Assembly (NCBI RefSeq): GCF_017052465.1
Contig: NZ_JAFHKT010000113.1
Coordinates: 1 to 64,000, forward strand
Reading direction: 5' to 3'
Source of the DNA: Arthrobacter pascens
GTDB lineage: Bacteria; Actinomycetota; Actinomycetes; Actinomycetales; Micrococcaceae
Length of the DNA: 64,000 bases
Shown: positions 52,043 through 60,443 of the stretch, piece after piece
Numbering within the stretch: the stretch's first letter is position 1
How the letters are laid out: each line of letters begins with the position of its first letter
Position numbers and translations under genes: made by a program
Notes under the pieces: model-generated
What the model saw: the letters and a program-made list of their open reading frames with translations, nothing else
The model's database searches: none
What the model was told of the DNA's origin: nothing

Positions 52043-52534
52043 ATGGGAAAGCTGACGATCCTCGCGCTGCGGATCGTGCTCGCGATGGTGCTTGCCGGCT
52101 CGCTGTTCGTGCAGGTGTGGATGGTGCCGTTGCTGTCCACGGATCTGGAGGAAGCCGGCGCCCCCACCGGCCCACGCATCGCCCTCCTCACCATTGTGGT
52201 TCTGGGCATCGTGACCGTGCAGGTCTCGCTGGTGTGCGTGTGGCGCCTGCTGACGATGGTGCGCCGGGAAACGGTGTTCTCCCACGCCGCTTTCCGCTAC
52301 GTGGACGTCATTTTTGGTGCGGTCGCGGCGGCGTCGCTGCTGATGTTCGGACTTGCCGTCATCCTCGCGCCCGGCGGAACCGCTCCCGGCATCGTCCTGC
52401 TGATCTGCGGGGCGTCGCTGCTGATCGCCGGGGTGGCCCTGATCGTCCTCGTGCTTCGGATGCTGCTCGCCCAGGCCGTCGCCCGCGACGCCGAGGCGAA
52501 CCACCTGCGGACAGAGCTGGACGAGGTGATCTGA
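52043..52534 (+). CDS. DUF2975 membrane protein
   Basis: A 163-residue protein with four membrane helices and the DUF2975 layout: helix 1 'ILALRIVLAMVLAGSLFVQVWMVP', helix 2 'IALLTIVVLGIVTVQVSLVCVWRLLTMVRRETVFS', helix 3 'YVDVIFGAVAAASLLMFGLAVILAPGG' and helix 4 'GIVLLICGASLLIAGVALIVLVLRMLLAQA'. Paired in many actinobacteria and firmicutes with a small XRE regulator, as here (TGATG overlap). AAAGGAGTTCTG precedes the ATG. Function unknown. Confidence 0.9.
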   Translation: MGKLTILALRIVLAMVLAGSLFVQVWMVPLLSTDLEEAGAPTGPRIALLTIVVLGIVTVQVSLVCVWRLLTMVRRETVFSHAAFRYVDVIFGAVAAASLLMFGLAVILAPGGTAPGIVLLICGASLLIAGVALIVLVLRMLLAQAVARDAEANHLRTELDEVI

Positions 52535-52797
52535 TGCCGATCGTCGTCGACATCGACGTAATGCTGGCCAAACGCAAGATGCCCGTGGGCACGCTCGCTG
52601 AACGCGTCGGGATCACGCCCGCCAATCTGGCGGTGCTCAAGAATGGCCGCGCGAAGGCGGTGCGTTTCACGACGCTCGCCGCACTGTGCGAGGTGCTGCG
52701 CTGCCAGCCCGGCGACCTGCTGCGCTGGGAGCCCCAGGACTCGGCGGACCTGCAGTCACCTGACGACGGTGACCTGCAGGACCTTACGCGAGCGTGA
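52534..52797 (+). CDS. XRE-family (YozG-like) helix-turn-helix regulator
   Basis: An 87-residue protein that is almost only a Cro/CI-type HTH: 'VVDIDVMLAKRKMPVGTLAERVGITPANLAVLKNGRAKAVRFTTLAALCEVLRCQPGDLLRW'. It is coupled to the DUF2975 gene and probably regulates its own operon. Its last 14 nt overlap the 3' end of the convergent ABC-F gene. Confidence 0.9.
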   Translation: MPIVVDIDVMLAKRKMPVGTLAERVGITPANLAVLKNGRAKAVRFTTLAALCEVLRCQPGDLLRWEPQDSADLQSPDDGDLQDLTRA

Positions 52798-54382
52798 TCA
52801 GGTCCAGGTAGTCCTCGTTCCAGAGGTCCTCGACGCCGTCGGGCAGCAACACAACCCGCTCGGGGTTCAGGGCCTCCACGGCACCTTCGTCGTGGCTGAC
52901 GAGAACGACGGCGCCGCTGTAGTTGCGCAGCGCGCCGAGGATTTCGGCGCGGCTGGCAGGGTCCAGGTTGTTGGTGGGCTCATCGAGCAGGAGCACATTG
53001 GCGCTGGACGCCACAATGGTGGCAAGCGCCAGGCGCGTCTTCTCACCGCCGGAGAGAACACCAGCCGGCTTGTCGACGTCGTCCCCTGAGAACAGGAACG
53101 AGCCGAGGATTCCGCGGACCTCCGCGTCCTTCATGTCCGGCGCCGACGAGCGCATGTTCTCCAGCACGGTCCGGTCAACGTCCAGCGTCTCGTGCTCCTG
53201 GGCGTAGTACCCGACCTTGAGGCCGTGACCGGCGATAACGTCCCCGGTATCGGGCCTGTCGACGCCGGCCAGCATCCGCAGGAGCGTGGTCTTGCCGGCA
53301 CCGTTGAGGCCCAGGATGACCACCTTGGAGCCGCGGTCGATGGCGAGATCCACGTCCGTGAAGATTTCCAGTGAACCGTAGGACTTGCTGAGACCCTCGG
53401 CCGTGAGCGGGGTCTTGCCGCACGGCGACGGATCCGGGAAGCGCAGGGCCGCCACGCGGTCGTTTTCGCGGACTGCCTCGAGCCCGCTCAGCAGCCGCTC
53501 GGCTCGCTTGGCCATGTTCTGTGCGGCGACGGCCTTGGTGGCCTTGGCGCGCATCTTGTTGGCCTGGTCGAACAGGACCTGCGCCTTCTTCTCGGCGTTG
53601 GCACGCTCGCGCTTGCGGGCGCGTTCGTCCGTCTCACGCTGCGTCAGGTAGCGCTTCCAGTCCATGTTGTAGAAATCGATCTGGGCGCGGTTGGCGTCGA
53701 GGAGGAACACCTTGTTGACGGTGGCTTCGAGCAGTTCGGTGTCGTGGCTGATCACGATCAGTCCGCCCTGGTGGTTCTTGAGGAAGTCACGCAGCCACGC
53801 GATCGAGTCCGCGTCGAGGTGGTTGGTGGGCTCATCCAGGAGCATGGTCTCCGCGCCCGAGTAGAGGATCCGGGCGAGCTCCACGCGGCGGCGCTGGCCG
53901 CCGGACAGGGTTTTCAGCGGCTGGTTCAGGATGCGGTCCGGCAAGGCCAGATTGGATGAAATGGCGGCAGCTTCTGCCTCCGCGGCATAGCCGCCACCTG
54001 CCAGGAATTCCGATTCAAGACGGTCGTAGCGGTTCATGGCCTTCCGTTGGACGGAGGCATCCTCGCTGGCCATCTCCTCGTGGGCCACGCGCAGTTTGCC
54101 GACCACGACATCCAGGCCCCGCGCGGAAAGGATCCGATCGCGCGCCAGCTGCTCCATGTCGGGGGTGCGCGGATCCTGCGGCAGGTACCCGATCTCGCCG
54201 CTCCGGGTCACCTTGCCGGCTGCCGGCAGGCCCTCCCCTGCCAACACGCGCGTCAGAGTGGTCTTTCCTGCACCGTTCCGGCCCACAAGGCCGATCTTGT
54301 CTCCCTTGTCGATCCGGAAGCTCACCTGATCCATGAGCAGCCGGGCGCCGGCGCGCAGTTCAAGATCCTGGACGGTAATCAA
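52784..54382 (-). CDS. ABC-F family ATP-binding protein
   Basis: A 532-residue soluble protein with two ABC ATPase domains. Walker A 'GRNGAGKTTLTRVL' and 'GLNGAGKTTLLRML'; signatures 'LSGGQRRRVELARIL' and 'LSGGEKTRLALATIV'; Walker B 'MLLDEPTNHLDAD' and 'LLLDEPTNNLDPA'. Between them lies the charged P-site-tRNA-interaction linker ('RYLTQRETDERARKRERANAEKKAQVL'). ABC-F proteins act on the ribosome as translation factors or antibiotic-protection factors; this one resembles the Rv1473 type rather than EttA, by linker and length. No resistance phenotype can be inferred. Confidence 0.92.
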   Translation of the reverse strand: MITVQDLELRAGARLLMDQVSFRIDKGDKIGLVGRNGAGKTTLTRVLAGEGLPAAGKVTRSGEIGYLPQDPRTPDMEQLARDRILSARGLDVVVGKLRVAHEEMASEDASVQRKAMNRYDRLESEFLAGGGYAAEAEAAAISSNLALPDRILNQPLKTLSGGQRRRVELARILYSGAETMLLDEPTNHLDADSIAWLRDFLKNHQGGLIVISHDTELLEATVNKVFLLDANRAQIDFYNMDWKRYLTQRETDERARKRERANAEKKAQVLFDQANKMRAKATKAVAAQNMAKRAERLLSGLEAVRENDRVAALRFPDPSPCGKTPLTAEGLSKSYGSLEIFTDVDLAIDRGSKVVILGLNGAGKTTLLRMLAGVDRPDTGDVIAGHGLKVGYYAQEHETLDVDRTVLENMRSSAPDMKDAEVRGILGSFLFSGDDVDKPAGVLSGGEKTRLALATIVASSANVLLLDEPTNNLDPASRAEILGALRNYSGAVVLVSHDEGAVEALNPERVVLLPDGVEDLWNEDYLDLITLA

Positions 54383-54691
54383 AGCAGGTAAGGCCTTTCA
54401 CAACAGGGAACGCAGCGGCACAGGGGATAGCAAGCGGTGGAGGCTCGTGGGTGCCGGGGCGGTGCGGCCGAGAGAACGGCCCCTACAAGTCTACCGGCCA
54501 AAGGCCGGCTCCCTGACCGAAGCCCGGATGCACGGTTGCGGCGCCGGTGTGCCGCGTTTGTGCCGCCTTTGTTCCCCGCAGTCAGCCCCGCCGCCTCCTT
54601 CTTGTAGAACAGCTACAAAATTCAATTATTCCCCGGCAAGTAACGTCAACTCCAGCCGATAATTGTTTGTATCTCTCCGACAGGACCTCCC
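54383..54691. other. Intergenic region upstream of bioY and the ABC-F gene
   Basis: No gene is supported. The half near bioY is locally AT-rich and holds the TTGTAG-N5-CTACAA palindrome at 54602-54618, plus a pair of distant arms CAATTAT (54623-54629) and ATAATTG (54659-54665). The half near the ABC-F gene shows no clear promoter. Confidence 0.5.
54602..54618. promoter_or_regulatory. Candidate operator of the biotin-transport operon
   Basis: Perfect palindrome TTGTAG-AACAG-CTACAA about 75 nt upstream of bioY. Biotin-uptake genes are commonly repressed by biotin through a dedicated regulator; the identity of the protein that binds here is unknown. Confidence 0.45.
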
Positions 54692-55399
54692 ATGCCCCAG
54701 ACCCATGCAGAGACCACGCCCCCCGCCAAGCGCGCCCGCTGGAACGCCACCGACCTTGGCCTCATCGCCGTTTTCGCCGCGCTGGTGGCCGGATCCGCCC
54801 TCGTCGCCGCCATTCCCGTCGGCGGCCTCGGCGTCCCCATCACGCTGCAGACCCTTGCCGTGATGCTGACCGGACTGGCCCTCGGCCCGGGACGGGCTTT
54901 CGCCGCGGTGGGTCTCCACACCCTGCTGGGGCTCGCCGGGCTCCCCGTTTTCAGCGGCGGACGCAGCGGGCTGGGCATCCTGGCCGGCCCGTCGGCCGGC
55001 TACATCATCGCCTTCCCCCTCGCCGCCGCAGCTGTCGGCTGGCTGGCAAGCATCGTCATCCGGCGCACCCTGAAGTACCGCGGCCTCTTCCTCTTCGCCG
55101 CCGCCATGGCCACCAGCGTCGTCGTCATCCATGGCCTCGGTGTGCTCGGCATGATGGTCAATGCCAAGCTCGATCTGTCCAAGGCGTTCCTTGCCGACCT
55201 CGCGTTCTACCCGGGAGACATCCTCAAGAACGTCCTGGCCGTCAGTGTCGCCCTGGCCCTGCACAAGGCCTTCCCTGACCTGCTAGTCCGCCGCGTGCGT
55301 ACGCTCGGATCGCCTGCTGCGGCCCCCGCGGGTGCCCCCTCCAGCGCAGAGTCCTCCAGCGCCGCTCCCTCCGGACACCAGTCCCCCACCCAGCCGTGA
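54692..55399 (+). CDS. bioY: Biotin transporter substrate-binding subunit BioY
   Basis: A 235-residue S component of a biotin ECF transporter with about six membrane helices. 'VPITLQTLAVMLTGLALGPGRAFAAVGLHTLLGLAGLPVFSGGRSGLGILAGPSAGYIIAFPLAA' is the conserved BioY core. The last 40 residues are a Pro/Ser/Ala-rich tail. ACAGGACCTCCC precedes the ATG. The stop overlaps the GTG of bioM (GTGA, 55396-55399). Confidence 0.93.
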   Translation: MPQTHAETTPPAKRARWNATDLGLIAVFAALVAGSALVAAIPVGGLGVPITLQTLAVMLTGLALGPGRAFAAVGLHTLLGLAGLPVFSGGRSGLGILAGPSAGYIIAFPLAAAAVGWLASIVIRRTLKYRGLFLFAAAMATSVVVIHGLGVLGMMVNAKLDLSKAFLADLAFYPGDILKNVLAVSVALALHKAFPDLLVRRVRTLGSPAAAPAGAPSSAESSSAAPSGHQSPTQP

Positions 55400-56145
55400 G
55401 CACCATTTCCCTCAGTGGCGTGGGCGTCCGGGTGGTGGTTGACAGCCACCCGGAGCCCAAGGTCCTGCTTCAGAACGTCACGCTTAGCCTGTCCGAACGG
55501 CGCATCGGCGTGATCGGCGCCAACGGCTCCGGCAAGTCCACGCTGCTCCGGCTGCTGAACGGCCTGGTGGCGCCCAGCGAGGGATCCGTCACAGTCAACG
55601 GTTCAGACACTGTCCGGCACGTGCGGGCCGTCCGGCAGCAGGTGGGCTTTGTCTTTACCGATCCGTTGTCCCAGCTGGTGATGCCGACCGGCCGCGAGGA
55701 CGTTGAACTGTCCCTGCGGCGCTCGGTCCGGAACGGGGCCGAGCGCAGGGCACGGGCCGACGCCGCACTGGCCCGCTTCGGTCTGCTGCCCCTGGGAGAC
55801 CAGAGCATCTACGAGCTCTCCGGCGGCGAACGCCAGCTCCTTGCGCTGGCCGCGGTGCTGGCGGTGGAACCTGACGTGCTGGTCCTCGATGAGCCCTCCA
55901 CCCTCCTGGATCTCCGCAACCGCGAACTGCTCCGCGGGACCATCGCCGGGCTCAGGCAGCAGATCATCATGTCCACCCACGACCTTGAGCTCGCCCTGGA
56001 CATGGACCGCGTGCTGGTGGTCGAGGCAGGCCGCATCGTATTCGACGGCGGTGCTGCCGCGGCAGTCGCGCATTATCGCTCGCTCTGCGCGGCCGGCCTT
56101 GAGATCCCCCGCGGCGCCGGCGCGGACGGCGGTGACGCGAGGTGA
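55396..56145 (+). CDS. bioM: ECF transporter ATPase BioM
   Basis: A 249-residue ABC ATPase: Walker A 'GANGSGKSTLLRLLNGL', Q loop 'QQVGFVFTDPLSQLVMPTGREDVELSL' (typical of CbiO-type ATPases), signature 'LSGGERQLLALAAVLA', Walker B 'VLVLDEPSTLLDLRN' and switch His in 'STHDLELALD'. It powers biotin uptake with BioY and BioN. It overlaps both neighbours by 4 nt. Confidence 0.92.
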   Translation: MSTISLSGVGVRVVVDSHPEPKVLLQNVTLSLSERRIGVIGANGSGKSTLLRLLNGLVAPSEGSVTVNGSDTVRHVRAVRQQVGFVFTDPLSQLVMPTGREDVELSLRRSVRNGAERRARADAALARFGLLPLGDQSIYELSGGERQLLALAAVLAVEPDVLVLDEPSTLLDLRNRELLRGTIAGLRQQIIMSTHDLELALDMDRVLVVEAGRIVFDGGAAAAVAHYRSLCAAGLEIPRGAGADGGDAR

Positions 56146-56783
56146 GGGGCCATGGCTTCCTGCTCGCCAACTACGCTCCGGGGGAGTCACTGATCCACCG
56201 TGCTCCCCTGTGGCTCAAATTCATGGTGGTTGTCAGCTGCGGCATGGCGTCGTTCCTGATCGTCGACTGGCGGCTGGCGGCGGCAGCCCTTGCCCTGATG
56301 TGCACGCTGTTCCTGCTCAGCGGGGCGGGACCCGCCCGCCTTGTCCGTGCCGTCCGCCCCCTGCTTCCCGTGCTGCTGGCCATCGGGGCTTTCCAGTGGT
56401 GGCAGCTCGGCGCGCCCGTGGCGGCGCGCATCGTCCTGAACGTCCTGCTGTGCGTCGTGGCGGCCTCGCTGCTGACGGCCACCACACCGCTGCAACGGCT
56501 GCTCGACGGTGTGGTGTCGCTGGCCCGGCCGTTCACCCGCTTCGGGGCTGATCCTGAACGGTTTGCCCTCACCATCGCCATCATGCTGCGCAGCATCCCC
56601 TTCATTGCCGGGGCCTACGCGGACGTCCGGGACTCGGCCCGGGCCCGCGGCCTGGAACGGAACCCCCGTGCCCTGGTGCTGCCGGTCTTCATCACCACCG
56701 TTGCCTACGCCCGCCACACCGGGGAGGCACTTGCCGCCCGCGGCCTGGGCGAACCCGAGGACAGCCGACCCGGGGACGGCTGA
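56142..56783 (+). CDS. bioN: ECF transporter transmembrane subunit BioN
   Basis: A 213-residue CbiQ-type T component: 'LIHRAPLWLKFMVVVSCGM' at the start, several membrane helices, then the coupling motifs in 'ADVRDSARARGLERNPRALVLPVFITTVAYARHTGEALAARGLGEP' (the A-R-G signatures that bind the ATPase). Starts with GTG overlapping bioM. Completes the bioYMN set. Confidence 0.92.
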   Translation: MRGHGFLLANYAPGESLIHRAPLWLKFMVVVSCGMASFLIVDWRLAAAALALMCTLFLLSGAGPARLVRAVRPLLPVLLAIGAFQWWQLGAPVAARIVLNVLLCVVAASLLTATTPLQRLLDGVVSLARPFTRFGADPERFALTIAIMLRSIPFIAGAYADVRDSARARGLERNPRALVLPVFITTVAYARHTGEALAARGLGEPEDSRPGDG

Positions 56784-56821
56784 CCCGCGCATTTACGCGT
56801 CGCCCTCACTCGCGCGTCTCC

Positions 56822-58066
56822 CTAGAGCCGGGCGTACCTGAACAGCGCAGCCGTGCCCATGCCGCCGGCGATACTGATCATGGCAAGTGCGAGCTTCTCC
56901 CGGTCCGGAGTCCGGCGGGCCTGCGCCAGCAGCCTCGTCACCAGCACAGCACCGGACGCACCGTATGCATGGCCAAGGGCCAGCGCCCCGCCCTCGGCAT
57001 TGGCCCGGAGCGGATCAATGCCCAGGCTGTCCAGGCAAGCGAGGGTCTGGGAGGCGAACGCCTCGTTGAATTCCACCAGGTCCACGGTGCCGGCCGGTTC
57101 GCCCCGCGTGGCCAGCAGCCGCGCGGCAGCGTGGGCAGCCCCGATGCCGAGAAGCCGCGGCTCAACTCCTGCCGTTTCGGTTCCCAGAACCAGCAGGGCG
57201 TCTGAGGCGCCCAGTTCGCGGGCACGCGCCAGGGACGTGATCACGACGGCGGCAGCGCCGTCCGCGTCGAAGCAGGAGTTCCCGGCGGTGACGGTCCCGG
57301 ATTCCACGAACGCAGCGGGGAACCTCGCCATCAGGGCCTCACTGAGCCGGGGCCGGGGACCGTCGTCGGCTGTCACCGTACCGGACGCGTCCAAAGGAAC
57401 GATCTCCCGGTCGAACGCGCCTGCGGCGGCAGCGGCCACAGCCCTCCGGTGGCTGCGCAGTGCGAATTCGTCCTGCCGATCCCGGCTGATGCGGAACTCG
57501 GACGCCACATTCTCGGCGGCAACCCCCATGTCCGGATCGCCCAGGCTGTCCGGCGCAAACCGGGCGCGGCTAAAGAAGGCGGGGTCGCCGTCGTCGTTCC
57601 GGTGTGCCCGCAGCGGGGCGGTGCTGATGCTTTCCACTCCGCCGGCCAGATACACGCCGCCGCCGGCGGCGACCAGCCGGGACGCCAGGACGATGGCATC
57701 CAGCCCGGAGCCGCACTGCCGGTCGACGGTGAGGCCCGGGACGGTCACGGGGAGGCCGGCCTCGAGGGCGGCCAACCGCGCAACATTCCCGCCCCCGCCC
57801 ACGGCGTTGCCGATGACCACATCAGCCAGTTCAGACTGTCCGGCGCCGGTTTCGGCCAGCAGGGCGGTCAGGACCGGTGCGAGGAGTTCGTGGGCCCGGA
57901 GCTGCTTCAGCGCTCCGTGGGCCCGGCAGATGGGCGTTCGCAGCGCGGCGATGATGACCGGCTGCCGCTCCGGAGGAAGGGGCTCCTGCCGGTGCAAAGG
58001 CGCCGTGCCCTCAGGCGCCGTGCCCTCATTCGCCGTGCCCTCATTCGCCGTGCCCGCCTCAGACAA
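56822..58066 (-). CDS. Thiolase family protein with altered C-terminal active site
   Basis: A protein of up to 414 residues. The nucleophile is present (Cys118 in 'VDRQCGSGLDAIVLASRL') and so are 'FNEAFA' and 'ALGHAYGASGA', but the second catalytic cysteine of the final 'C-x-GG-x-G' motif is Ser398 ('ISIAGGMG'). It may be a degradative thiolase variant or act in condensation only. The start is doubtful: no ATG is available and the first about 35 residues are a repeated Gly-Thr-Ala-Asn/Pro-Glu stretch; I use the TTG at 58066, which overlaps the upstream stop by 8 nt. Confidence 0.8.
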   Translation of the reverse strand: MSEAGTANEGTANEGTAPEGTAPLHRQEPLPPERQPVIIAALRTPICRAHGALKQLRAHELLAPVLTALLAETGAGQSELADVVIGNAVGGGGNVARLAALEAGLPVTVPGLTVDRQCGSGLDAIVLASRLVAAGGGVYLAGGVESISTAPLRAHRNDDGDPAFFSRARFAPDSLGDPDMGVAAENVASEFRISRDRQDEFALRSHRRAVAAAAAGAFDREIVPLDASGTVTADDGPRPRLSEALMARFPAAFVESGTVTAGNSCFDADGAAAVVITSLARARELGASDALLVLGTETAGVEPRLLGIGAAHAAARLLATRGEPAGTVDLVEFNEAFASQTLACLDSLGIDPLRANAEGGALALGHAYGASGAVLVTRLLAQARRTPDREKLALAMISIAGGMGTAALFRYARL

Positions 58067-59480
58067 GGCGCCGAACCCGGGAGTCGCCGGCCGTGATCCA
58101 GTCGAGCATGAGGCGCCGGCTGACCTTGCCCCGGTCCGTCACCGGCAGCTCTGCCAGGGCGAAGTACTGGAGCGGCCGTTTGTCCCTGGGCAGGATTTCC
58201 TCGAGGCCGGTCTTGAGCTGCGTGGCAGTGAGGCCGCCGTGGGACGGGACGATCCCCGCCACGACGCGTTGTCCCCTGACGTCGTCGGCCATGCCTGCCG
58301 CCACGGCCGAGGCAACGCCGGGAACGGAGGCGAGGGCAAGTTCCACCTCATGCGGGTAGACATTCTTGCCGGCCGTGATGATCATGTCGGAGCGGCGGCC
58401 CAGGATGTGCAGTTCCCCGTCCTGCAGGTACCCCTGGTCCCCCACGGTGAACCAGCCGTCGAAGCACCGCAACGCCTGGCCGTCGTCGCCCCAGAGGTAT
58501 CCGTTGCTGACCATGCCGCTGCGGACGCAGATGTTTCCCGCAGCCCCTTCCGGTAGCACGCGGCCGTCGTCGTCCAGAATCCTTACCTCCACCCCCGGGA
58601 ACGGCCTGCCGATGCCCGTGCCGCCAGCGTCAAGGGGCCTGCCGGCGGGCAGGACGGTCCCGGAGACGAAACTCAGCTCGGAGGCGCCGTAGTACTCGAA
58701 GATGGTGGCATTCGGCGCCCACCGCCTGGCCGCCTCCAGCGTGCGCGCATCCAGTTTGGAACCGGCGCAGATAATGCTTTTCACGCCCGAGGCGTCAACG
58801 CAGCCGGTCAGCCCGCGCTCACTGAGCAGGCGCAGCATGGTGGGGACCAGGACGAGGCGGGTGATGCCGTCGTGGCTGATGGCGGTGTGGACGTCGCCCA
58901 CGTCGAAGGACTCCAGCGTGTGGAACTCGGCGCCGGCGTAAAGGCATTCGGCGAGTGCATAAAGGTTCAGGCTGGCTGCGAGCGGTCCCGGAGCGAGCGT
59001 CTTATCGTCCTGGCTGAGGCCGAAAAACTCCATGGAGGCCTCAAAGGACTGCTGCCAGGAGCGGCGGGACCGGGTGAATGCCTTGGGCACGGATGTGGTT
59101 CCGGAGGTCAGGCCGATCAGGAAGGACGACGCCGGATCCCCGTCGGCCAGCTGCCAGCCGCCCACCGGTTCCCCCGCCGCGGCAGGGCCAGCTTCCGCAG
59201 CCGGTCCCAGCAGCCGGACAATCTCGGCCAGCATGGGTTCGGGCCATGACGGATCCAGGACGGCGCACTGCCGTTCGCCCGCCACGGCAGCGGCGAAGGC
59301 GACGGCGAAGTGCGTGGAGTTCCGTTCGGCGAGCACGGCGATGTGGGCGCTGCCGGTGGCGGCGAGGGCCTCCGCTTCGTCGCGGAGCTCGCCCCAGCTG
59401 AGCCGCTTGCCGGCCACGACGACGGCGGTGTCGTCGGGGCGGTCATCGGCCCAGCGCTGGAGTCTGTCGAGAAAAGGCAT
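58059..59480 (-). CDS. Acyl-CoA synthetase / AMP-dependent ligase
   Basis: A 473-residue adenylate-forming enzyme, short for the family. 'FLIGLTSGTTSVPKAFTRSRRSW' is the P-loop-like motif, 'ATIFEYYGASELSFVSG' the A5 motif, 'GWFTVGDQGYLQDGELHILGRRSDMIITAGKNVYPHEVE' A7-A8, and 'PVTDRGKVSRRLM' holds the catalytic lysine. It activates a carboxylic acid to its CoA thioester for the coupled thiolase. The start at 59480 has TAAAGT seven nt upstream (59493-59488). The longer reading to 60443 is antisense to the metallopeptidase gene. Confidence 0.9.
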   Translation of the reverse strand: MPFLDRLQRWADDRPDDTAVVVAGKRLSWGELRDEAEALAATGSAHIAVLAERNSTHFAVAFAAAVAGERQCAVLDPSWPEPMLAEIVRLLGPAAEAGPAAAGEPVGGWQLADGDPASSFLIGLTSGTTSVPKAFTRSRRSWQQSFEASMEFFGLSQDDKTLAPGPLAASLNLYALAECLYAGAEFHTLESFDVGDVHTAISHDGITRLVLVPTMLRLLSERGLTGCVDASGVKSIICAGSKLDARTLEAARRWAPNATIFEYYGASELSFVSGTVLPAGRPLDAGGTGIGRPFPGVEVRILDDDGRVLPEGAAGNICVRSGMVSNGYLWGDDGQALRCFDGWFTVGDQGYLQDGELHILGRRSDMIITAGKNVYPHEVELALASVPGVASAVAAGMADDVRGQRVVAGIVPSHGGLTATQLKTGLEEILPRDKRPLQYFALAELPVTDRGKVSRRLMLDWITAGDSRVRRLV

Positions 59481-59528
59481 CAGATCAACTTTACCGGCGG
59501 AACCGGCCGCACCCGCGCCTGAGAAGAC

Positions 59529-59540
59529 TATTGTGACAAC
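59529..59540 (+). promoter_or_regulatory. Leaderless-type -10 element
   Basis: TATTGT at 59529-59534 then six bases and the ATG at 59541. The divergent TAAAGT of the acyl-CoA synthetase gene is only about 40 bp away. Confidence 0.5.
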
Positions 59541-60437
59541 ATGAGCTTCAATGACGGGGTCGAGCTGGACCCATCGCAGGTGGAAGACCGGCGCGGCGGC
59601 GGCATGGGCCGCGGCACGAAGATCGGCGGAGGCATAGGCGGCGGCGTGGTGCTGCTCCTGGCTGCCCTGTTCGGCATTAACCCGCAGCTGCTTGAGGGAC
59701 TCATCGGCACGGGGCAGGAACAGCCCGGACTGAGCCAGGGAACGGCACCTGCGGAGTGCAAATTGGGCTCCGACGCCGACCAGCGGCTCGACTGCCGGAT
59801 CACCGGCACCGTGAACAGCCTCAATGCGTTCTGGCCCGCGTACCTGGCCAAATACAAGGTCGAGTACCCCCGGCCCAGGACAGTGCTCTTCGAGGTCGGG
59901 ACGGATACCGGCTGCGGCGCGGCCACGTCGGAGGTGGGGCCCTTCTACTGCCCTGCCGACACCACGGCGTACTTCGATCCCGGCTTCTTCCAGGATCTCG
60001 TGAACCGCTTTGGCTCCTCCGGCGGGCCGCTGGCCCAGGAGTACGTCGTCGCCCACGAGTTCGGGCATCACATCCAGAACGTGCTCGGGGACCTGGACAG
60101 GGCCCAGCAGGATCCGCGGGGGCCCGAGTCGGGGGCCGTCCGCGTGGAACTGCAGGCCGACTGCTATGCCGGGCTCTGGACCCGCTATGCCACCACCCAG
60201 AAGGATCCCAAGACGGGCCAGCCGTTCCTTGAGCCGCTGACCCAGAAGGACCTGAACGACGCCCTCTCGGCCGCGTCCGCCGTCGGCGATGACCGCATCC
60301 AGAAGGCCGCCACCGGGCGCGTCACGCCGGAGGCGTGGACGCACGGCTCGAGCGCGCAGCGGCAGACGTGGTTCTACCGGGGTTACCAGACCGGCGACAT
60401 TGCCCAGTGCGACACCTTCCGGGCCGCCACCCTCTAG
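59541..60437 (+). CDS. Neutral zinc metallopeptidase (YpfJ family)
   Basis: A 298-residue protein. A Gly-rich basic start, one membrane segment (about 29-46, 'IGGGIGGGVVLLLAALFGI'), then an external domain with four Cys and 'EYVVAHEFGHHIQNVLG' carrying the zinc HExxH; 'VELQADCYAGLW' supplies the Glu ligand. This is the neutral zinc metallopeptidase (PF04228/YpfJ) layout. Substrate unknown. TATTGT six nt before the ATG and no ribosome site suggest a leaderless mRNA. Confidence 0.92.
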   Translation: MSFNDGVELDPSQVEDRRGGGMGRGTKIGGGIGGGVVLLLAALFGINPQLLEGLIGTGQEQPGLSQGTAPAECKLGSDADQRLDCRITGTVNSLNAFWPAYLAKYKVEYPRPRTVLFEVGTDTGCGAATSEVGPFYCPADTTAYFDPGFFQDLVNRFGSSGGPLAQEYVVAHEFGHHIQNVLGDLDRAQQDPRGPESGAVRVELQADCYAGLWTRYATTQKDPKTGQPFLEPLTQKDLNDALSAASAVGDDRIQKAATGRVTPEAWTHGSSAQRQTWFYRGYQTGDIAQCDTFRAATL

Positions 60438-60443
60438 CCCCAC

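Noticed and set aside
59481..60443. Extension of the acyl-CoA synthetase gene to a 794-codon protein
   Set aside because: The added part is antisense to the zinc metallopeptidase, and a good start with a TAAAGT hexamer lies at 59480.
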